Made by a program: the position numbers and the translations under genes
Notes under the pieces: model-generated
The model's database searches: none
What the model was told of the DNA's origin: nothing
Seen by the model: only the letters and a program-made list of their open reading frames with translations
NCBI GenBank assembly: GCA_018969585.1
Contig: JAGWYB010000002.1
Location: forward strand, 1 to 64,000
Direction of reading: 5' to 3'
DNA from: Actinomycetales bacterium
GTDB taxonomy: Bacteria; Actinomycetota; Actinomycetes; Nanopelagicales; Nanopelagicaceae
DNA: 64,000 nucleotides
Shown here: positions 47,673 to 58,270 of the stretch, piece by piece
How positions within the stretch are numbered: position 1 is the first letter of the stretch
How the letters are laid out: the number at the start of each line of letters is the position of its first letter

Positions 47673-49512
47673 CCGTATTCGTCGAGAGCGCAGCAATAAA
47701 GGCCTCCTGCGGAACTTCTACTCGGCCAACCATTTTCATTCGCTTTTTGCCCTCTTTCTGCTTTTCGAGCAATTTTCGCTTTCGAGTAATGTCGCCGCCG
47801 TAACATTTTGCTAAAACATCTTTACGAATTGCTCGTATATTTTCGCGAGCTATGATTTTCGCTCCTATAGCTGCCTGAATAGGAACTTCGAATTGTTGCC
47901 TTGGAATTAACTCTCGTAATTTCCCAGTCATCATTACTCCGTATGGGTAAGCCTTCTCACGATGAACTATGGAACTAAAAGCATCAACGGTATCGCCTTG
48001 TAGCAATATATCTACCTTAACTAGATCGCCTTCCGCTTCTCCGATAGGTTCGTAATCAAGCGATGCATAACCCTTAGTTCGTGATTTCAATTGATCGAAA
48101 AAGTCGAAGACTATTTCGGCTAGCGGCAAGGTATATCTAATTTCAACGCGATCTTCGGATAGATAATCCATGCCACCAAGTACACCGCGACGGGATTGGC
48201 ATAAGTCCATAATTGTTCCAATGAATTCGGATGGAGAGAGAATTGTGGCTTTAATAATTGGTTCAAATACTTTTTCAACTTTGCCGTTTGGGTATTCGCT
48301 CGGGTTTGTGACGATTTTTTCCTTACCGTCATCTAAATAGACTCGGTAAACCACGTTTGGAGCAGTCGAAATTAGGGAGAGATTGAATTCGCGCTCTAAT
48401 CGTTCTCTGACAATTTCCATGTGCAAGAGCCCAAGGAATCCACATCGAAAACCAAATCCAAGAGCAGCAGAGGTTTCAGGCTCATAAACCAGAGCAGCAT
48501 CGTTTAATTGCAGTTTATCGAGCGCATCTCGAAGCATTGGATAATCGTCACCATCTATTGGATAGAGGCCTGAGAAAACCATGGGTTTAGGATCTTTATA
48601 GCCCGAAAGCGCTTCTTTCGCCGGATTTTGATAGGAAGTTACGGTATCGCCGACTCGTGATTGGCGAACATCCTTTACGCCGGTAATTAAATAACCAACT
48701 TCGCCGACTCCAAGTCCAGAACTACTTACTGGCTCCGGTGAAATAACTCCGATATCCAATAACTCATGCTTCACGCCGGTTGAAATCATCTGGATCTGTT
48801 CTCTTGGAGATAATTTTCCATCGAATACACGAACGTAAGTAACAACGCCTCTGTAAGTGTCATAAACCGAATCAAAAATTAGCGCTCGCGCGGGCGCATC
48901 CGGTGAGCCTTTAGGCGCCGGGATTTGGGCAACAATCTGATCCAGCAACTCTGTGACTCCGTCACCTGTTTTTCCAGAGACCCGAAGGCAATCCGAGGGC
49001 TGGCAACCCACTAACTTGGAGAGTTCGATTGCAAACTTTTCCGGTTGAGCAGCTGGTAGATCAATCTTATTTAGAACTGGAATGATGGTGAGATCATTCT
49101 CCATAGCCAAATACAGATTAGCTAAAGTTTGGGCTTCTATTCCTTGCGCGCAATCAACTAAAAGAATGGCGCCCTCGCAGGCAGCAAGCGATCGAGAGAC
49201 TTCATAAGTGAAATCAACGTGACCAGGAGTATCAATCATATTTAAGATGTAATCCTTGCCATCGATCCCGGAACGCCAAGGCAATCGAACTGCTTGACTC
49301 TTAATCGTGATACCTCGTTCGCGCTCAATATCCATTCGATCCAGATATTGCTCTCGCATATTTCGCGCTTCAACAACGCCAGTTATTCCTAGCATTCGGT
49401 CAGCTAAAGTTGATTTACCGTGATCTATATGAGCGATTATGCAGAAATTCCGGATTTGTTCCGGATTTGTGTGCGCCGGTTGCGGTGCTTTGGCTAAAGG
49501 TATAGCGGGCAA
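47644..49512 (-). CDS. lepA: Elongation factor 4 (LepA)
   Basis: A 622-aa translational GTPase acting on stalled or poorly translocated ribosomes. The P-loop is AHIDHGKST, followed by the switch [17 protein letters not shown] and NKIDLP. The LepA C-terminal domain has [16 protein letters not shown] 16-residue N-terminal extension precedes the G domain. It starts 21 bases after rpsT. The 3' end overlaps hemW. Confidence 0.97.
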   Translation of the reverse strand: MPAIPLAKAPQPAHTNPEQIRNFCIIAHIDHGKSTLADRMLGITGVVEARNMREQYLDRMDIERERGITIKSQAVRLPWRSGIDGKDYILNMIDTPGHVDFTYEVSRSLAACEGAILLVDCAQGIEAQTLANLYLAMENDLTIIPVLNKIDLPAAQPEKFAIELSKLVGCQPSDCLRVSGKTGDGVTELLDQIVAQIPAPKGSPDAPARALIFDSVYDTYRGVVTYVRVFDGKLSPREQIQMISTGVKHELLDIGVISPEPVSSSGLGVGEVGYLITGVKDVRQSRVGDTVTSYQNPAKEALSGYKDPKPMVFSGLYPIDGDDYPMLRDALDKLQLNDAALVYEPETSAALGFGFRCGFLGLLHMEIVRERLEREFNLSLISTAPNVVYRVYLDDGKEKIVTNPSEYPNGKVEKVFEPIIKATILSPSEFIGTIMDLCQSRRGVLGGMDYLSEDRVEIRYTLPLAEIVFDFFDQLKSRTKGYASLDYEPIGEAEGDLVKVDILLQGDTVDAFSSIVHREKAYPYGVMMTGKLRELIPRQQFEVPIQAAIGAKIIARENIRAIRKDVLAKCYGGDITRKRKLLEKQKEGKKRMKMVGRVEVPQEAFIAALSTNTDGEGGKGKK

Positions 49513-49533
49513 AGTCCGCCTCGATTTATCTTA

Positions 49534-49803
49534 TTAGCGGACGCCGGCCTTATTGGCGGCCTTGGCCATCGCTGACTTTTTATTGGCAGCTTGATTGGAA
49601 TGAATTACACCTTTTGAAACTGCAACATCTAGTTCTCTAGATGCAGTCTTAAGTTCGGAGGCAATTATCTTGCTGTCACCAGATGTCAATGAATCACGGA
49701 AGCGGCGAATCGCGGTCTTGAAAGACGAGCGGACTGATTTGTTTCTTAGTCGCGCCTTCTCATTTGTCTTGATTCGCTTAATCTGGGACTTGATATTTGC
49801 CAC
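49534..49803 (-). CDS. rpsT: 30S ribosomal protein S20
   Basis: An 89-aa basic helical protein with [21 protein letters not shown] split over the first helix and [17 protein letters not shown] near the end. The start codon is GTG with AAGGAAGG 5 bases upstream. It lies between holA and lepA, a common bacterial order. A candidate promoter is at 49840-49867. Confidence 0.97.
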   Translation of the reverse strand: MANIKSQIKRIKTNEKARLRNKSVRSSFKTAIRRFRDSLTSGDSKIIASELKTASRELDVAVSKGVIHSNQAANKKSAMAKAANKAGVR

Positions 49804-49839
49804 GGTGCCTTCCTTGCTTTATCGAATGCGAGCGCGCAG

Positions 49840-49867
49840 AGTATCAGTAGGCGATATACCTTCTCAA
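49840..49867 (-). promoter_or_regulatory. Candidate promoter of rpsT
   Basis: On the minus strand TTGAGA (49867-49862, overlapping the holA stop) and GATACT (49845-49840) are 16 bases apart. This would give a leader of about 30 bases containing the AAGGAAGG ribosome binding site of rpsT. Confidence 0.4.
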
Positions 49868-50844
49868 ACTGAGGCTGAAGCGCCACCTCGGGCAACGTTC
49901 TCAGCAATCGCTAGAACCGCTCTCTCCAGCGCAAAAGCGCCATCCACCTCGCCACCTTTAATACCGACGTCAGCTTTAGATAATTCTGTAATTGCAAAGG
50001 TAATCATCCCTGGTCGCCATTTGTTTAATTGCCGCCTGGCTTTATCTATTTGCCAAGGCGCCATTCCCAATGCACCGGCGAGTTCAAATGACTTTACATG
50101 CTTTGGTGCGTCTGAAACTTTTGCAAGCGCCCTTACGGAACTTGCGATTGCTGAGACAATCATTACTGGATCCGTACCGGATTCAAGTGCATTGCGAAGC
50201 GAAATTAAAGAGTTTTTAGAATCACCCAAAATAACTGCATCCGCCACATCGAAGCCTGTAGCTTCTACTCGACCTTGATAATATTTAGAAATATCGGTCT
50301 CATCAATCGTAATTTTTTTCGGATCTGTATCGGAAGAAATTTGGCTACAAGCTGATGCTAATTCACGAGTATCGTTTCCAGTTGCGTCGACTAAAGCTTC
50401 TATGCCATCTTGAGAAATCTTTCTTCCGTGTCGCGCGAACTCATTCTTAACAAATTCAGCTTTATCGCTCGCCTTCTTTAGGGGCTCGCAAGCCACATAC
50501 TCTGGTTTCAATTTCTTGATTTTCTCTATCAATCCTTTACCTTTTACGCCTCCAGCATGGAGAAAAATCAAATGGAGATTTGGGTCGACTTCAAACTTTT
50601 CAAAATATTGATTAATTTCTTCACTTACCTCAGCGACGCTGTCTTGCAGGTCTTTTACAATAATCACTCGCTTCTCTGAAAATAGTGATGGCGCTACCAC
50701 GTCGGAAAATTTCCCAACTTCTAACTCAGATCCCATTAGCGTGGTCCGCTCAAAATCACTCCGCGCGGCGAGAGCAACCTCAAGCGCCCGATCCGCTAGC
50801 GCTTCCTCTGGGCCATGAATCAAAACTATTTCAGTTATTGCCAA
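49864..50844 (-). CDS. holA: DNA polymerase III subunit delta
   Basis: A 326-aa clamp-loader subunit that opens the beta ring. It follows the AAA+-like fold without a functional P-loop: VLIHGPEEALADRALEVAL at the start, TRELASACSQI near residue 160, and the C-terminal collar domain with KVSDAPKHVKSFELAGALGMAPWQIDKARRQ divided around residue 250. The start overlaps the comEC end by 10 bases, as in the common comEA-comEC-holA order. Confidence 0.94.
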   Translation of the reverse strand: MAITEIVLIHGPEEALADRALEVALAARSDFERTTLMGSELEVGKFSDVVAPSLFSEKRVIIVKDLQDSVAEVSEEINQYFEKFEVDPNLHLIFLHAGGVKGKGLIEKIKKLKPEYVACEPLKKASDKAEFVKNEFARHGRKISQDGIEALVDATGNDTRELASACSQISSDTDPKKITIDETDISKYYQGRVEATGFDVADAVILGDSKNSLISLRNALESGTDPVMIVSAIASSVRALAKVSDAPKHVKSFELAGALGMAPWQIDKARRQLNKWRPGMITFAITELSKADVGIKGGEVDGAFALERAVLAIAENVARGGASASV

Positions 50845-52817
50845 CTAATTTTCCACCATTCTTTCCCAAGTCTTCGGGAAGAGAATACTGGCTTATCTTG
50901 ATTACCGCTCCAACTAATCGCAATTGATCCAGAAATGTCCGTTCTTTCAACTACTCCGATGGACTGCAGTTGTCTAATGAGTTCGTGGTCGGGATGACCA
51001 TACGAGTTTGTGCCCACGCTGATTAGAAACCGTTTTGCTGATTGAAATAGGTTTATTGCCTGATATTTAGAACCATGGTGAGGAACCTTAATAATGTCTA
51101 TCTCTGAAAGATCATTTTCACGAAGAAGCGCTTCCTGGGCTCCTGGCTCAATATCCCCGGTAATTAAAATCTCAATCCCTGAGAGATCAGCTCGGATAAC
51201 TAAACTGCGATTATTTTCTAGAGAGCCGTCGCCTTTAATTGATTCGAAAGTTTCATCGACACTTCTTGGCCAGATTACGTTTAATTTCACATCACCAACC
51301 GAAGCTGAAAATCCAGCGCTCACAACTCTCGCCTTATTTCCAAATTCTTCCATATTTACAAAGGGATGATTTAGCCATATTTGGCCGACCGCATTGCGAT
51401 CTATAGCTGAAATTCCATTGTAATGATCTGCATGTTCGTGACTTAAGACAATTAGCGGTAGGTATCTAATTCCGAAATTCGAAAGACATTTCTCAAGAAG
51501 TTTCGGATCAGGCCCAGCATCAAACAAGATGGCTTCTTTCTCTCCTACGCGGATCAATAAAGCGTCTCCCTGACCAACGTCGCATTGGCCGATAACCCAA
51601 TTTTTCCCAGGAAAAGTTAAAGATGAATTACTAGAAATCACAAGTAACGGCAACAATCCCAAGATTAGAATCCGCCGACTTTTACTCCTCATTGCCACGA
51701 ATAGAGTGATTGCTAGAAGAATCAATAATGGGCTGCTAGAAACATCGGGAAAATTCTCGCTCCAACTTGAGACAAAAACGATCCATTTACAGGCAAAATC
51801 GGCCAAGTAAACTAATAAATCAGCCAAATATGGAATCGGAATCGCAAAAATAGTGGCAAGAAAACCCAAGATAGTAATGAATCCAATAACGGGTGAGACA
51901 GTCACGTTTATCAATATTGTTCCTAGATTCATTGAACCTGCTAGATACATCAGGTATGGCGCGCAGAAAATTGATGCCGAAAGTGGAATTGAAATCAGAT
52001 CCCGTATTGCCGCTGGTCCAGACAATCTCGAAGCGATTCTTGGCGCTAGATAGATCAATCCTGCCGTCCCAAGTACGCTCAAAATGAATCCAGGTTCTAG
52101 TGCTTGAAGTGGATTAATTACAAGTAATAAAAGAATGGCAGTTGCAAGCGCATTCTTGGCTTGGTTCTCCCGACCCAGAAATTTGGCCAATAAATAACTA
52201 CCAGTCATAAGAGCGGCTCTTAGAACCGAAGGGGTGGGTCGAACCAAGAAAACAAATAGAACTAGGGAAACTGAAGTTACCAAAACTCGCGGTCTGCGAT
52301 TAGGAAATAGGAATGCAAGTAAGTTAAAGATGAAAGTCCCAACAATGGCAAAGTTGGCTCCACTTACGGCAGTCAGATGAGCTAATCCTGCCTTTCGCAT
52401 GAGCTCGGTTAACTCAGCGCTCTGCAAGCTGGTATCTCCGATTACCATTCCAGGTATCAGCGATGATGAGTCACTATTTAATTTTTCGGCTCTCTCTCGA
52501 AGCGCAACTCTAAGCAGATCTAAACTGTTTCGTATAAGTGGCTCAGAGATAATCTCTAGCGAAGTCGATTTGGCATATAGGACGCCCGCCACTTTTCGTT
52601 CCTTAGACTGATTAAATCTGCCGGAAAGAGTTATCTTGTCACCCGGATTAAACTTCCTTGCTTCTTTACCATCCAAAATTATCCGCAACGGAAGTCGAAA
52701 TTTATGTCGTTCAGTTGCATATGAAACTTCCTCTAATCGCAGTAGAAATGTAATTCTTGAAGGAATCGATTTTGATCCAGCAACTCTTGGGCGAGTTAAA
52801 TTAGGGTCAGTCATCAC
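50835..52817 (-). CDS. comEC: ComEC/Rec2-family DNA-uptake channel (start uncertain)
   Basis: At least 660 aa: a DUF4131-like region, the Competence domain with many transmembrane segments (AGLAHLTAVSGANFAIVGTF near residue 145), and a C-terminal metallo-beta-lactamase-like domain with HEHADH in VLSHEHADHYNG and KVPHHGSKY. It should carry transforming single-stranded DNA across the membrane. The first normal start is the GTG at 52817, but the frame stays open to 53072 and encodes two further membrane helices (VWVGIAV and IFILLLFS segments) typical of ComEC N-termini, with no ATG, GTG or TTG available. The true gene therefore begins upstream. Confidence 0.93.
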   Translation of the reverse strand: MMTDPNLTRPRVAGSKSIPSRITFLLRLEEVSYATERHKFRLPLRIILDGKEARKFNPGDKITLSGRFNQSKERKVAGVLYAKSTSLEIISEPLIRNSLDLLRVALRERAEKLNSDSSSLIPGMVIGDTSLQSAELTELMRKAGLAHLTAVSGANFAIVGTFIFNLLAFLFPNRRPRVLVTSVSLVLFVFLVRPTPSVLRAALMTGSYLLAKFLGRENQAKNALATAILLLLVINPLQALEPGFILSVLGTAGLIYLAPRIASRLSGPAAIRDLISIPLSASIFCAPYLMYLAGSMNLGTILINVTVSPVIGFITILGFLATIFAIPIPYLADLLVYLADFACKWIVFVSSWSENFPDVSSSPLLILLAITLFVAMRSKSRRILILGLLPLLVISSNSSLTFPGKNWVIGQCDVGQGDALLIRVGEKEAILFDAGPDPKLLEKCLSNFGIRYLPLIVLSHEHADHYNGISAIDRNAVGQIWLNHPFVNMEEFGNKARVVSAGFSASVGDVKLNVIWPRSVDETFESIKGDGSLENNRSLVIRADLSGIEILITGDIEPGAQEALLRENDLSEIDIIKVPHHGSKYQAINLFQSAKRFLISVGTNSYGHPDHELIRQLQSIGVVERTDISGSIAISWSGNQDKPVFSSRRLGKEWWKISWQ

Positions 52818-53047
52818 AACTCCAAGAGCTGTAATTTCTTGGCCATCCAGGCGATTTAAGGCGTAATTATCGAGCGCTAGAAAGTGAATCTGGATAATCG
52901 CTGACCCTAAAATCAGAGCGGCGATCGGAATTCTTAATTGTTTTATTGGAATTGAGAATAGTAAGAGAATAAAGATTAAAGTGAAAGCAATCTTTATATT
53001 GTTGTAGGTAACGGCAATTCCTACCCAAACGCCAAATGCGAGCGGCG

Positions 53048-53641
53048 TTAGAGGGATAAACGGCTCTCCATCTTAGAGAAGGTTTTGTCACCAATACCTT
53101 CCACTTTCTTTAAATCCTCGATACTGACAAACGGTCCATTTAACTTTCGATATTCAACAATGCGCTTGGCAAAGATTTCGCCTATTCCTGGCAAAGAATC
53201 AAATTGGGCGACCGTAGCTCGATTTACGTAAACTATTCCGCGAAATACTTCTTTTGCCTTTTTCGAGCCCTTAAATACATTCAAGCTCTCCCGCCCTAGA
53301 TAAATCTGTTCGCCGTCCTTGATCAGACGAGCAAGATTAAGTTGCGATAGATCAGTTCCAGTCTTCGCACCGCCAGCGGCTTTGATCGCATCGATTACAC
53401 GAGATCCAGAAATTAGTGGATACACGCCAGGCTTCTTCACCTCTCCGGCAACATGAACTAGAAGTGTTGTGGCGATCTGTTGTTCAACTACGCGAACTTG
53501 CGGTTTCTCAACGGCTTCGCCGCGAGAAATTAGTAATAAGAAAAGTGCAACGCACAATGCGCTCACCGAGCCAACTACGAGAGCTCTTTTTTGGTCAAGC
53601 GAGTACTCGATAGCCTGACTCTTTAGCGCTTGAAAATCCAC
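53048..53641 (-). CDS. comEA: ComEA-like helix-hairpin-helix protein
   Basis: A 197-aa protein with one N-terminal transmembrane segment (about residues 20-40), an SLBB region (about 65-115, VHVAGEVKKPGVYPL) and C-terminal tandem helix-hairpin-helix motifs (LPGIGEIFAKRIVEYR and VEGIGDKTFSKM). It binds incoming double-stranded DNA at the cell surface for ComEC. The comEC frame begins within its 3' end. Confidence 0.93.
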   Translation of the reverse strand: MDFQALKSQAIEYSLDQKRALVVGSVSALCVALFLLLISRGEAVEKPQVRVVEQQIATTLLVHVAGEVKKPGVYPLISGSRVIDAIKAAGGAKTGTDLSQLNLARLIKDGEQIYLGRESLNVFKGSKKAKEVFRGIVYVNRATVAQFDSLPGIGEIFAKRIVEYRKLNGPFVSIEDLKKVEGIGDKTFSKMESRLSL

Positions 53642-53699
53642 CCGCGGATAACATCACTCTTAGGCTCGACCGTGTAGGTCAGAATCGTAAATTGTGGAT

Positions 53700-56156
53700 T
53701 TACAGAACGATATTCACAAATTTGGGAGCTTTGGTGATTACTTTCTTCGGCTTTATCCCCTCGATTTCAGATTTAATTGCTGGATCGGAAAGGGCCATTG
53801 CTTCTAGTTCGCTATCTGAGATATCGGGTTGCACATCGATTCTTGACTTTATCTTGCCATTAACCTGGAATATCGCTGTTACTGCATCAGCGGTTAGAAG
53901 TGAATCGTCAATCTTGGGCCAGCCCGCGAGCGCGACTGATGGCTTATGCCCCAATCTCTCCCACATCTCCTCAGCCGTATAAGGTGCGATTAAAGATAGC
54001 GAAATGGCGATTCCTTCGACCGCTTCACGAACAGATGGATCAGCAGCTCCGCATCCTGAATCAATAGCTTTTCGAGTTGCATTAACTAATTCCATGATTC
54101 GAGCAACTGCCACGTTAAAGCGGAATGACTCAACTGCGAATGAGATATCGTGAAGTGCCTTATGAGTTATCTTTCTTAAATCAATATTGCCATCAGAAAA
54201 ATTAACTCCAGGTTTACTTGTTACATCGCCCGATAACCGCCATGCTCTATTTAAGAACTTTACTGAACCAGAGGGTGATACATCGGACCAATCCACATCA
54301 TCTTCAGGTGGTCCAGCAAAGACCATTGATAGTCGAATGGCGTCAACCCCATGTCTTTCTAATTCATCTGATAGCCGAACAAGATTGCCTCGGCTCTTGC
54401 TCATGGCCGACCCATCCATAATTACCATGCCTTGGTTAAGCAATCGAGTGAACGGTTCATTGAAATCAACCAAGCCCATGTCAAAGAGAGCCTTTGTAAA
54501 GAATCGAGAGTACAAGAGATGAAGAATTGCGTGAGTTACTCCACCTACATATTGATCAACTGGTAGCCAAGTTTTCACCTCATGATCGTCAAAAGGCGAT
54601 TGTTGATTGTTAACGCTTGTGTAGCGAAGGAAATACCAAGAAGAATCAACGAAAGTATCCATAGTATCGGTATCGCGCAGAGCGCTACCTTGGCATTTAG
54701 GACACTGAGTATTAACCCAGTCGGCGGCAGTTGCTAACGGTGAAATTCCCTTTGGTTTTAAGTCAACAGTCTTTGAGTCGGGAAGTTTGACTGGCAATTG
54801 CTCAATTGGTACTGGAACTTCCCCACATTTTGAGCAGTGAATGATTGGGATTGGAGTTCCCCAATAACGCTGCCGAGAAATTAACCAATCACGCAATCGA
54901 TAATTCGCCGTTGCCGTCGCCTGATCTTTTTTGGCAAGTTCATCGATAATCTTGGAGATAGCAGCCATGCTCTCAAGTCCGCTAATTGAGCCAGAATTAA
55001 CTATCTTGCCGATTCCTTCGGTGGCTATTCCTGTCTCATTTGGATCTGCTTCACCGGTATCCACAACAACCTTAACCGGAAGTTTCATCGCTCTTGCGAA
55101 ATCTAAATCGCGTTGGTCATGTGCTGGCACCGCCATAATTGCACCGGTTCCGTAATCGGCAAGAACATAATCACTTGCCCAGATTGGAATTCGCTCGCCA
55201 TTGACTGGATTTATCGCGTATCGCTGTAGAAAAACACCGGTCTTTGTGCGGTCTGTCGCTAATCGGTCAATGTCACTTGCGGAACGGACTGATTCAAAAT
55301 ATTTATTGAATTCGGATTCGACTTTGCTACCAGTAGCGAGTTCTCTGGCTAGTTCGCTATCTACTGCCACAACCATAAATGTTGCACCATGAAGCGTGTC
55401 AGGCCTCGTCGTATAGACGACTACAGATTCGGCGCGATCTTCAATTTGAAATTTGATCTCAGCGCCAGTTGATTTACCAATCCAATTTCGCTGCATCGTG
55501 AGAACTTTGTCGGGCCATTTGCCTTCAAGTTGCTTCATATCCTCGAGTAATCTCTCCGTATAAGCAGTGATTTTGAAATACCACTGATTTAATTTTTTCT
55601 TTGTAACAGAGCTATCACATCGTTCACAAAGTCCAGCAACTACTTGCTCATTTGCTAGGACAGTTTGACAGTCGGGGCACCAGTTGACGGCGGAATTTTT
55701 GCGATAAGCAAGTCCCTTTTCAAACAATTTCAAAAAGATCCATTGATTCCATTTGTAATACTCAGGATCGCACGTATAGAGGACTCGATCCCAGTCAAAT
55801 GAGCACGCGTATCTACGCATAGATGCGCGCTGAGTATTAATATTTTCATAAGTCCAGACACTTGGATCTTCATTCCGCTTAATTGCGGCATTTTCTGCAG
55901 GTAGTCCAAATGCATCCCAGCCAATCGGGTGCATCACGTTAAAACCTCGCTGCACCCAGTACCTAGCGATTACATCGCCAAGTGCGTAAGCCTCCGCATG
56001 ACCCATATGCAAATCACCTGATGGATAAGGAAACATATCCAAGACATATTTCTTGGGGCGAGGATCATCTTTTCTCCCGGATCTAAAAGGAGCTAATTCA
56101 TCCCAGATTGGCAACCACTTCTCTTGGACGCCGTGGATGTCATAAGCCTCATGCAT
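53700..56156 (-). CDS. leuS: Leucyl-tRNA synthetase
   Basis: An 818-aa class I synthetase. HMGH lies in [16 protein letters not shown], the KMSKS-type motif in [12 protein letters not shown], and the editing domain (about 220-400) between them contains [12 protein letters not shown]. The zinc-like [13 protein letters not shown] and CERCD cysteines are present. It is a single gene 9 bases after the short-chain dehydrogenase. Confidence 0.97.
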   Translation of the reverse strand: MHEAYDIHGVQEKWLPIWDELAPFRSGRKDDPRPKKYVLDMFPYPSGDLHMGHAEAYALGDVIARYWVQRGFNVMHPIGWDAFGLPAENAAIKRNEDPSVWTYENINTQRASMRRYACSFDWDRVLYTCDPEYYKWNQWIFLKLFEKGLAYRKNSAVNWCPDCQTVLANEQVVAGLCERCDSSVTKKKLNQWYFKITAYTERLLEDMKQLEGKWPDKVLTMQRNWIGKSTGAEIKFQIEDRAESVVVYTTRPDTLHGATFMVVAVDSELARELATGSKVESEFNKYFESVRSASDIDRLATDRTKTGVFLQRYAINPVNGERIPIWASDYVLADYGTGAIMAVPAHDQRDLDFARAMKLPVKVVVDTGEADPNETGIATEGIGKIVNSGSISGLESMAAISKIIDELAKKDQATATANYRLRDWLISRQRYWGTPIPIIHCSKCGEVPVPIEQLPVKLPDSKTVDLKPKGISPLATAADWVNTQCPKCQGSALRDTDTMDTFVDSSWYFLRYTSVNNQQSPFDDHEVKTWLPVDQYVGGVTHAILHLLYSRFFTKALFDMGLVDFNEPFTRLLNQGMVIMDGSAMSKSRGNLVRLSDELERHGVDAIRLSMVFAGPPEDDVDWSDVSPSGSVKFLNRAWRLSGDVTSKPGVNFSDGNIDLRKITHKALHDISFAVESFRFNVAVARIMELVNATRKAIDSGCGAADPSVREAVEGIAISLSLIAPYTAEEMWERLGHKPSVALAGWPKIDDSLLTADAVTAIFQVNGKIKSRIDVQPDISDSELEAMALSDPAIKSEIEGIKPKKVITKAPKFVNIVL

Positions 56157-56165
56157 GTGGCAAGG

Positions 56166-57113
56166 TTACCGCCAAACTACTCCGGTTAACTCCTCACTGA
56201 CTTGCCATAAATTCGAAGAAAGATCTTGATCGTATGCAATAGATCTGGCTCTAACTGCTTTTGGAAATCCGCGCATCTCCATAAATCCATCTGGGCCAAT
56301 ATATGTAGCTCCATATAAATCTGGGAAGGTAGCCGCGCATAAGGTCGGTAGCGCTCCTCGTGAAGCGGACTGCGCAACAATTGAATTCATAAATGAAGTC
56401 GCTCGTTCTTCCCAAATTCTCTCTCTAAATTGAGGGCCGACGGATTGTAAATTTGTATTTGAATAACCAGGATGTGCCGCAAATGCACTGAAATCCCAAT
56501 TATTAGCCCTTGCTTTGCGTTCAAGTTCGAATGTAAAGAGTAAATTTGCCAATTTACTGGTGCCGTAAGCGCCCCAAGCCGAATACTTATTCTTCCCTAG
56601 ACAGATTTCACGCATTGCTTCTTCATCGCCAACTCCGAAATGGCCAGTTCGATGCGCTTGGCTAGATACTGAAACTATTCGAGATTTAACTCGATCCTTA
56701 ACTAAGCCGGCAAAAGCAAAGTGACCGAGATGGTTTGTCCCCATCTGCATTTCAAAACCATCTTTAGTAACAAGCTTTGGGATTGCCATAATTCCGGCAT
56801 TTAGAATTAATACGTCTATATCACCGGTGATATTTCTAGCTGCGTTTCTTACACTTTCTAGATCTGTAAGGTCCAGTTCAAGAATTTCAATGCGCTGAGA
56901 CGAGAGCTCTAACTTAACTTTCTCCGCTTTGGAGCGTGATCTAACTGCGATGATTACCGTTCCGCCAGCTCTTGCTAATTCCCGAGCGGCCTCTTTTCCA
57001 ATGCCACTTGTTGCGCCTGTTATGAGAAATCTTTTTCCCGTCTGGTCCGGTATGTCAGTAGCGCTCCATCGTTTAGGAATTTTTTGTAAAGGTAGACCAC
57101 TTGTTGCCGCCAT
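56166..57113 (-). CDS. Short-chain dehydrogenase/reductase
   Basis: A 315-aa classical SDR-fold oxidoreductase similar to retinol-dehydrogenase-like members. The nucleotide motif is ITGATSGIGKEAARELA, followed by NAGIMA. The catalytic site is Ser in IVSVSSQAHR and Tyr/Lys in YGTSK. I chose the ATG at 57113, which has AAGGTGG 6 bases upstream, over a TTG 6 bases earlier. Substrate is unknown. It follows tRNA-Ala on the same strand. Confidence 0.87.
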   Translation of the reverse strand: MAATSGLPLQKIPKRWSATDIPDQTGKRFLITGATSGIGKEAARELARAGGTVIIAVRSRSKAEKVKLELSSQRIEILELDLTDLESVRNAARNITGDIDVLILNAGIMAIPKLVTKDGFEMQMGTNHLGHFAFAGLVKDRVKSRIVSVSSQAHRTGHFGVGDEEAMREICLGKNKYSAWGAYGTSKLANLLFTFELERKARANNWDFSAFAAHPGYSNTNLQSVGPQFRERIWEERATSFMNSIVAQSASRGALPTLCAATFPDLYGATYIGPDGFMEMRGFPKAVRARSIAYDQDLSSNLWQVSEELTGVVWR

Positions 57114-57165
57114 TTTCAACCACCTTCTTTTTTGATTTTTAAAAAATTCATTTTCATATTTAAAG

Positions 57166-57238
57166 TGGAGCTAAGGGGACTTGAACCCCTGACCCCCTGC
57201 ATGCCATGCAGGTGCGCTACCAGCTGCGCCATAGCCCC
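57166..57238 (-). tRNA. tRNA-Ala (GGC)
   Basis: The 5' end is at 57238. GGGGCTA pairs with TAGCTCC through one G-U at the third pair; the anticodon stem CCTGC/GCAGG encloses the loop ATGGCAT with anticodon GGC. The T-loop is GGTTCAAGTCC. The discriminator is A73 and the CCA end is not encoded. Confidence 0.96.
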
Positions 57239-57254
57239 GTATTCTCACCTTACA

Positions 57255-57899
57255 TCAAGCGCCACTTTCTTCACCAAAGATTGGTTCAGGTAACGATCCA
57301 GCATTGTGTTCTACCAATATCCACCCCGGTCGATGATGTCCACTCTCAAGAATTGACCAAGCTGCATTTGAAAGTCCGCCAATCGTTGCCCATTGATTCA
57401 TCGGTAATCCCAACATTTTTCCAATGATTATTCGAGCCGTTCCGCCATGTGTAACAACTATTAACGTCTCTAAATTTGGTTCGATTACTCGTTCAATCGC
57501 AGCAACAGCTCTCGCAGCAATTTCACTTCTTCTCTCCCCTATTTCACCGGCTGGCTCATCATTTCCATCTAACCAAGTAACAAATCTTTCAAAATCAACA
57601 GCGCGATTCTCCGCACCCGTCCGACCCTCCCACTTACCCCCATTGGTCTCGCGAAGTCCAGCATCAATCAAAACCTGCAATTTAGATATTTCAGAGAGAG
57701 CTTCAGCTGTTTGTCTTGCTCTCACGAGATCACTTGAAACTATTTTTGATGGCTTTAAGCCCATAAGAAGCGGCGCTGCTCTACGCGCTTGAGCAAAACC
57801 AGTTGCGTTTAAAGGAATATCAGAATGTCCTTGGAACCTATTTTCCAAATTCCAATCCGTTTGGCCGTGTCGCCAAAGGACAATTCTCTGGATCATCAA
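57255..57899 (-). CDS. Histidine phosphatase family protein
   Basis: A 214-aa phosphoglycerate-mutase-like enzyme. The phosphohistidine motif is WRHGQTDWN with His11, and the second catalytic histidine is in VVTHGGTARI. In mycobacteria the gene next to rsfS encodes a glucosyl-3-phosphoglycerate phosphatase; that role is possible here but not shown. It overlaps rsfS by 4 bases. Confidence 0.88.
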   Translation of the reverse strand: MMIQRIVLWRHGQTDWNLENRFQGHSDIPLNATGFAQARRAAPLLMGLKPSKIVSSDLVRARQTAEALSEISKLQVLIDAGLRETNGGKWEGRTGAENRAVDFERFVTWLDGNDEPAGEIGERRSEIAARAVAAIERVIEPNLETLIVVTHGGTARIIIGKMLGLPMNQWATIGGLSNAAWSILESGHHRPGWILVEHNAGSLPEPIFGEESGA

Positions 57900-58270
57900 T
57901 TTTCTCCTTGGACATTTTCAGTAGCCGAAATTTTTATCCTTGGGCAATCATTCCATAGTCGTTCCAGCATGTAGTAATTTCGAATCTCCTCAGTTTGAAT
58001 ATGTACGACTAAATCTTCGTAATCAAGCAGAATCCAATGCGAAGATTTCTCACGCCGAACAGGACGTTCGTCGTGCGAGGCTAGTTTCATTTCAATGTTA
58101 TCCGCGATGGCTTCTATCTGTCGCTCGTTTTGACCACTTGCTATCAGGAAAACTTCGCTGAGAACCATCTGTTCAGTCAAGTCAACCGCAACTAAATTCT
58201 TCGCCAGTTTATCTAAAGCGGCTTCGGTTGCGAGTTCCAGGAGTTGTAAAGTTTCTTTACGAGGCGCCAT
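57896..58270 (-). CDS. rsfS: Ribosomal silencing factor RsfS
   Basis: A 124-aa protein that binds L14 and blocks joining of ribosomal subunits when nutrients are low. The core is VAVDLTEQMVLSEVFLIASGQNERQ and HWILLDYEDLVVHIQTEEIRNYY, each within the conserved RsfS fold. It overlaps nadD by 14 bases and the phosphatase by 4, as in the conserved nadD-rsfS pair. Confidence 0.95.
   Translation of the reverse strand: MAPRKETLQLLELATEAALDKLAKNLVAVDLTEQMVLSEVFLIASGQNERQIEAIADNIEMKLASHDERPVRREKSSHWILLDYEDLVVHIQTEEIRNYYMLERLWNDCPRIKISATENVQGEN

Noticed and set aside
52867-53094. A 75-codon minus-strand frame between comEA and comEC
   Set aside because: It is the wrong frame for the N-terminal helices of ComEC, which fill this region in the comEC frame.
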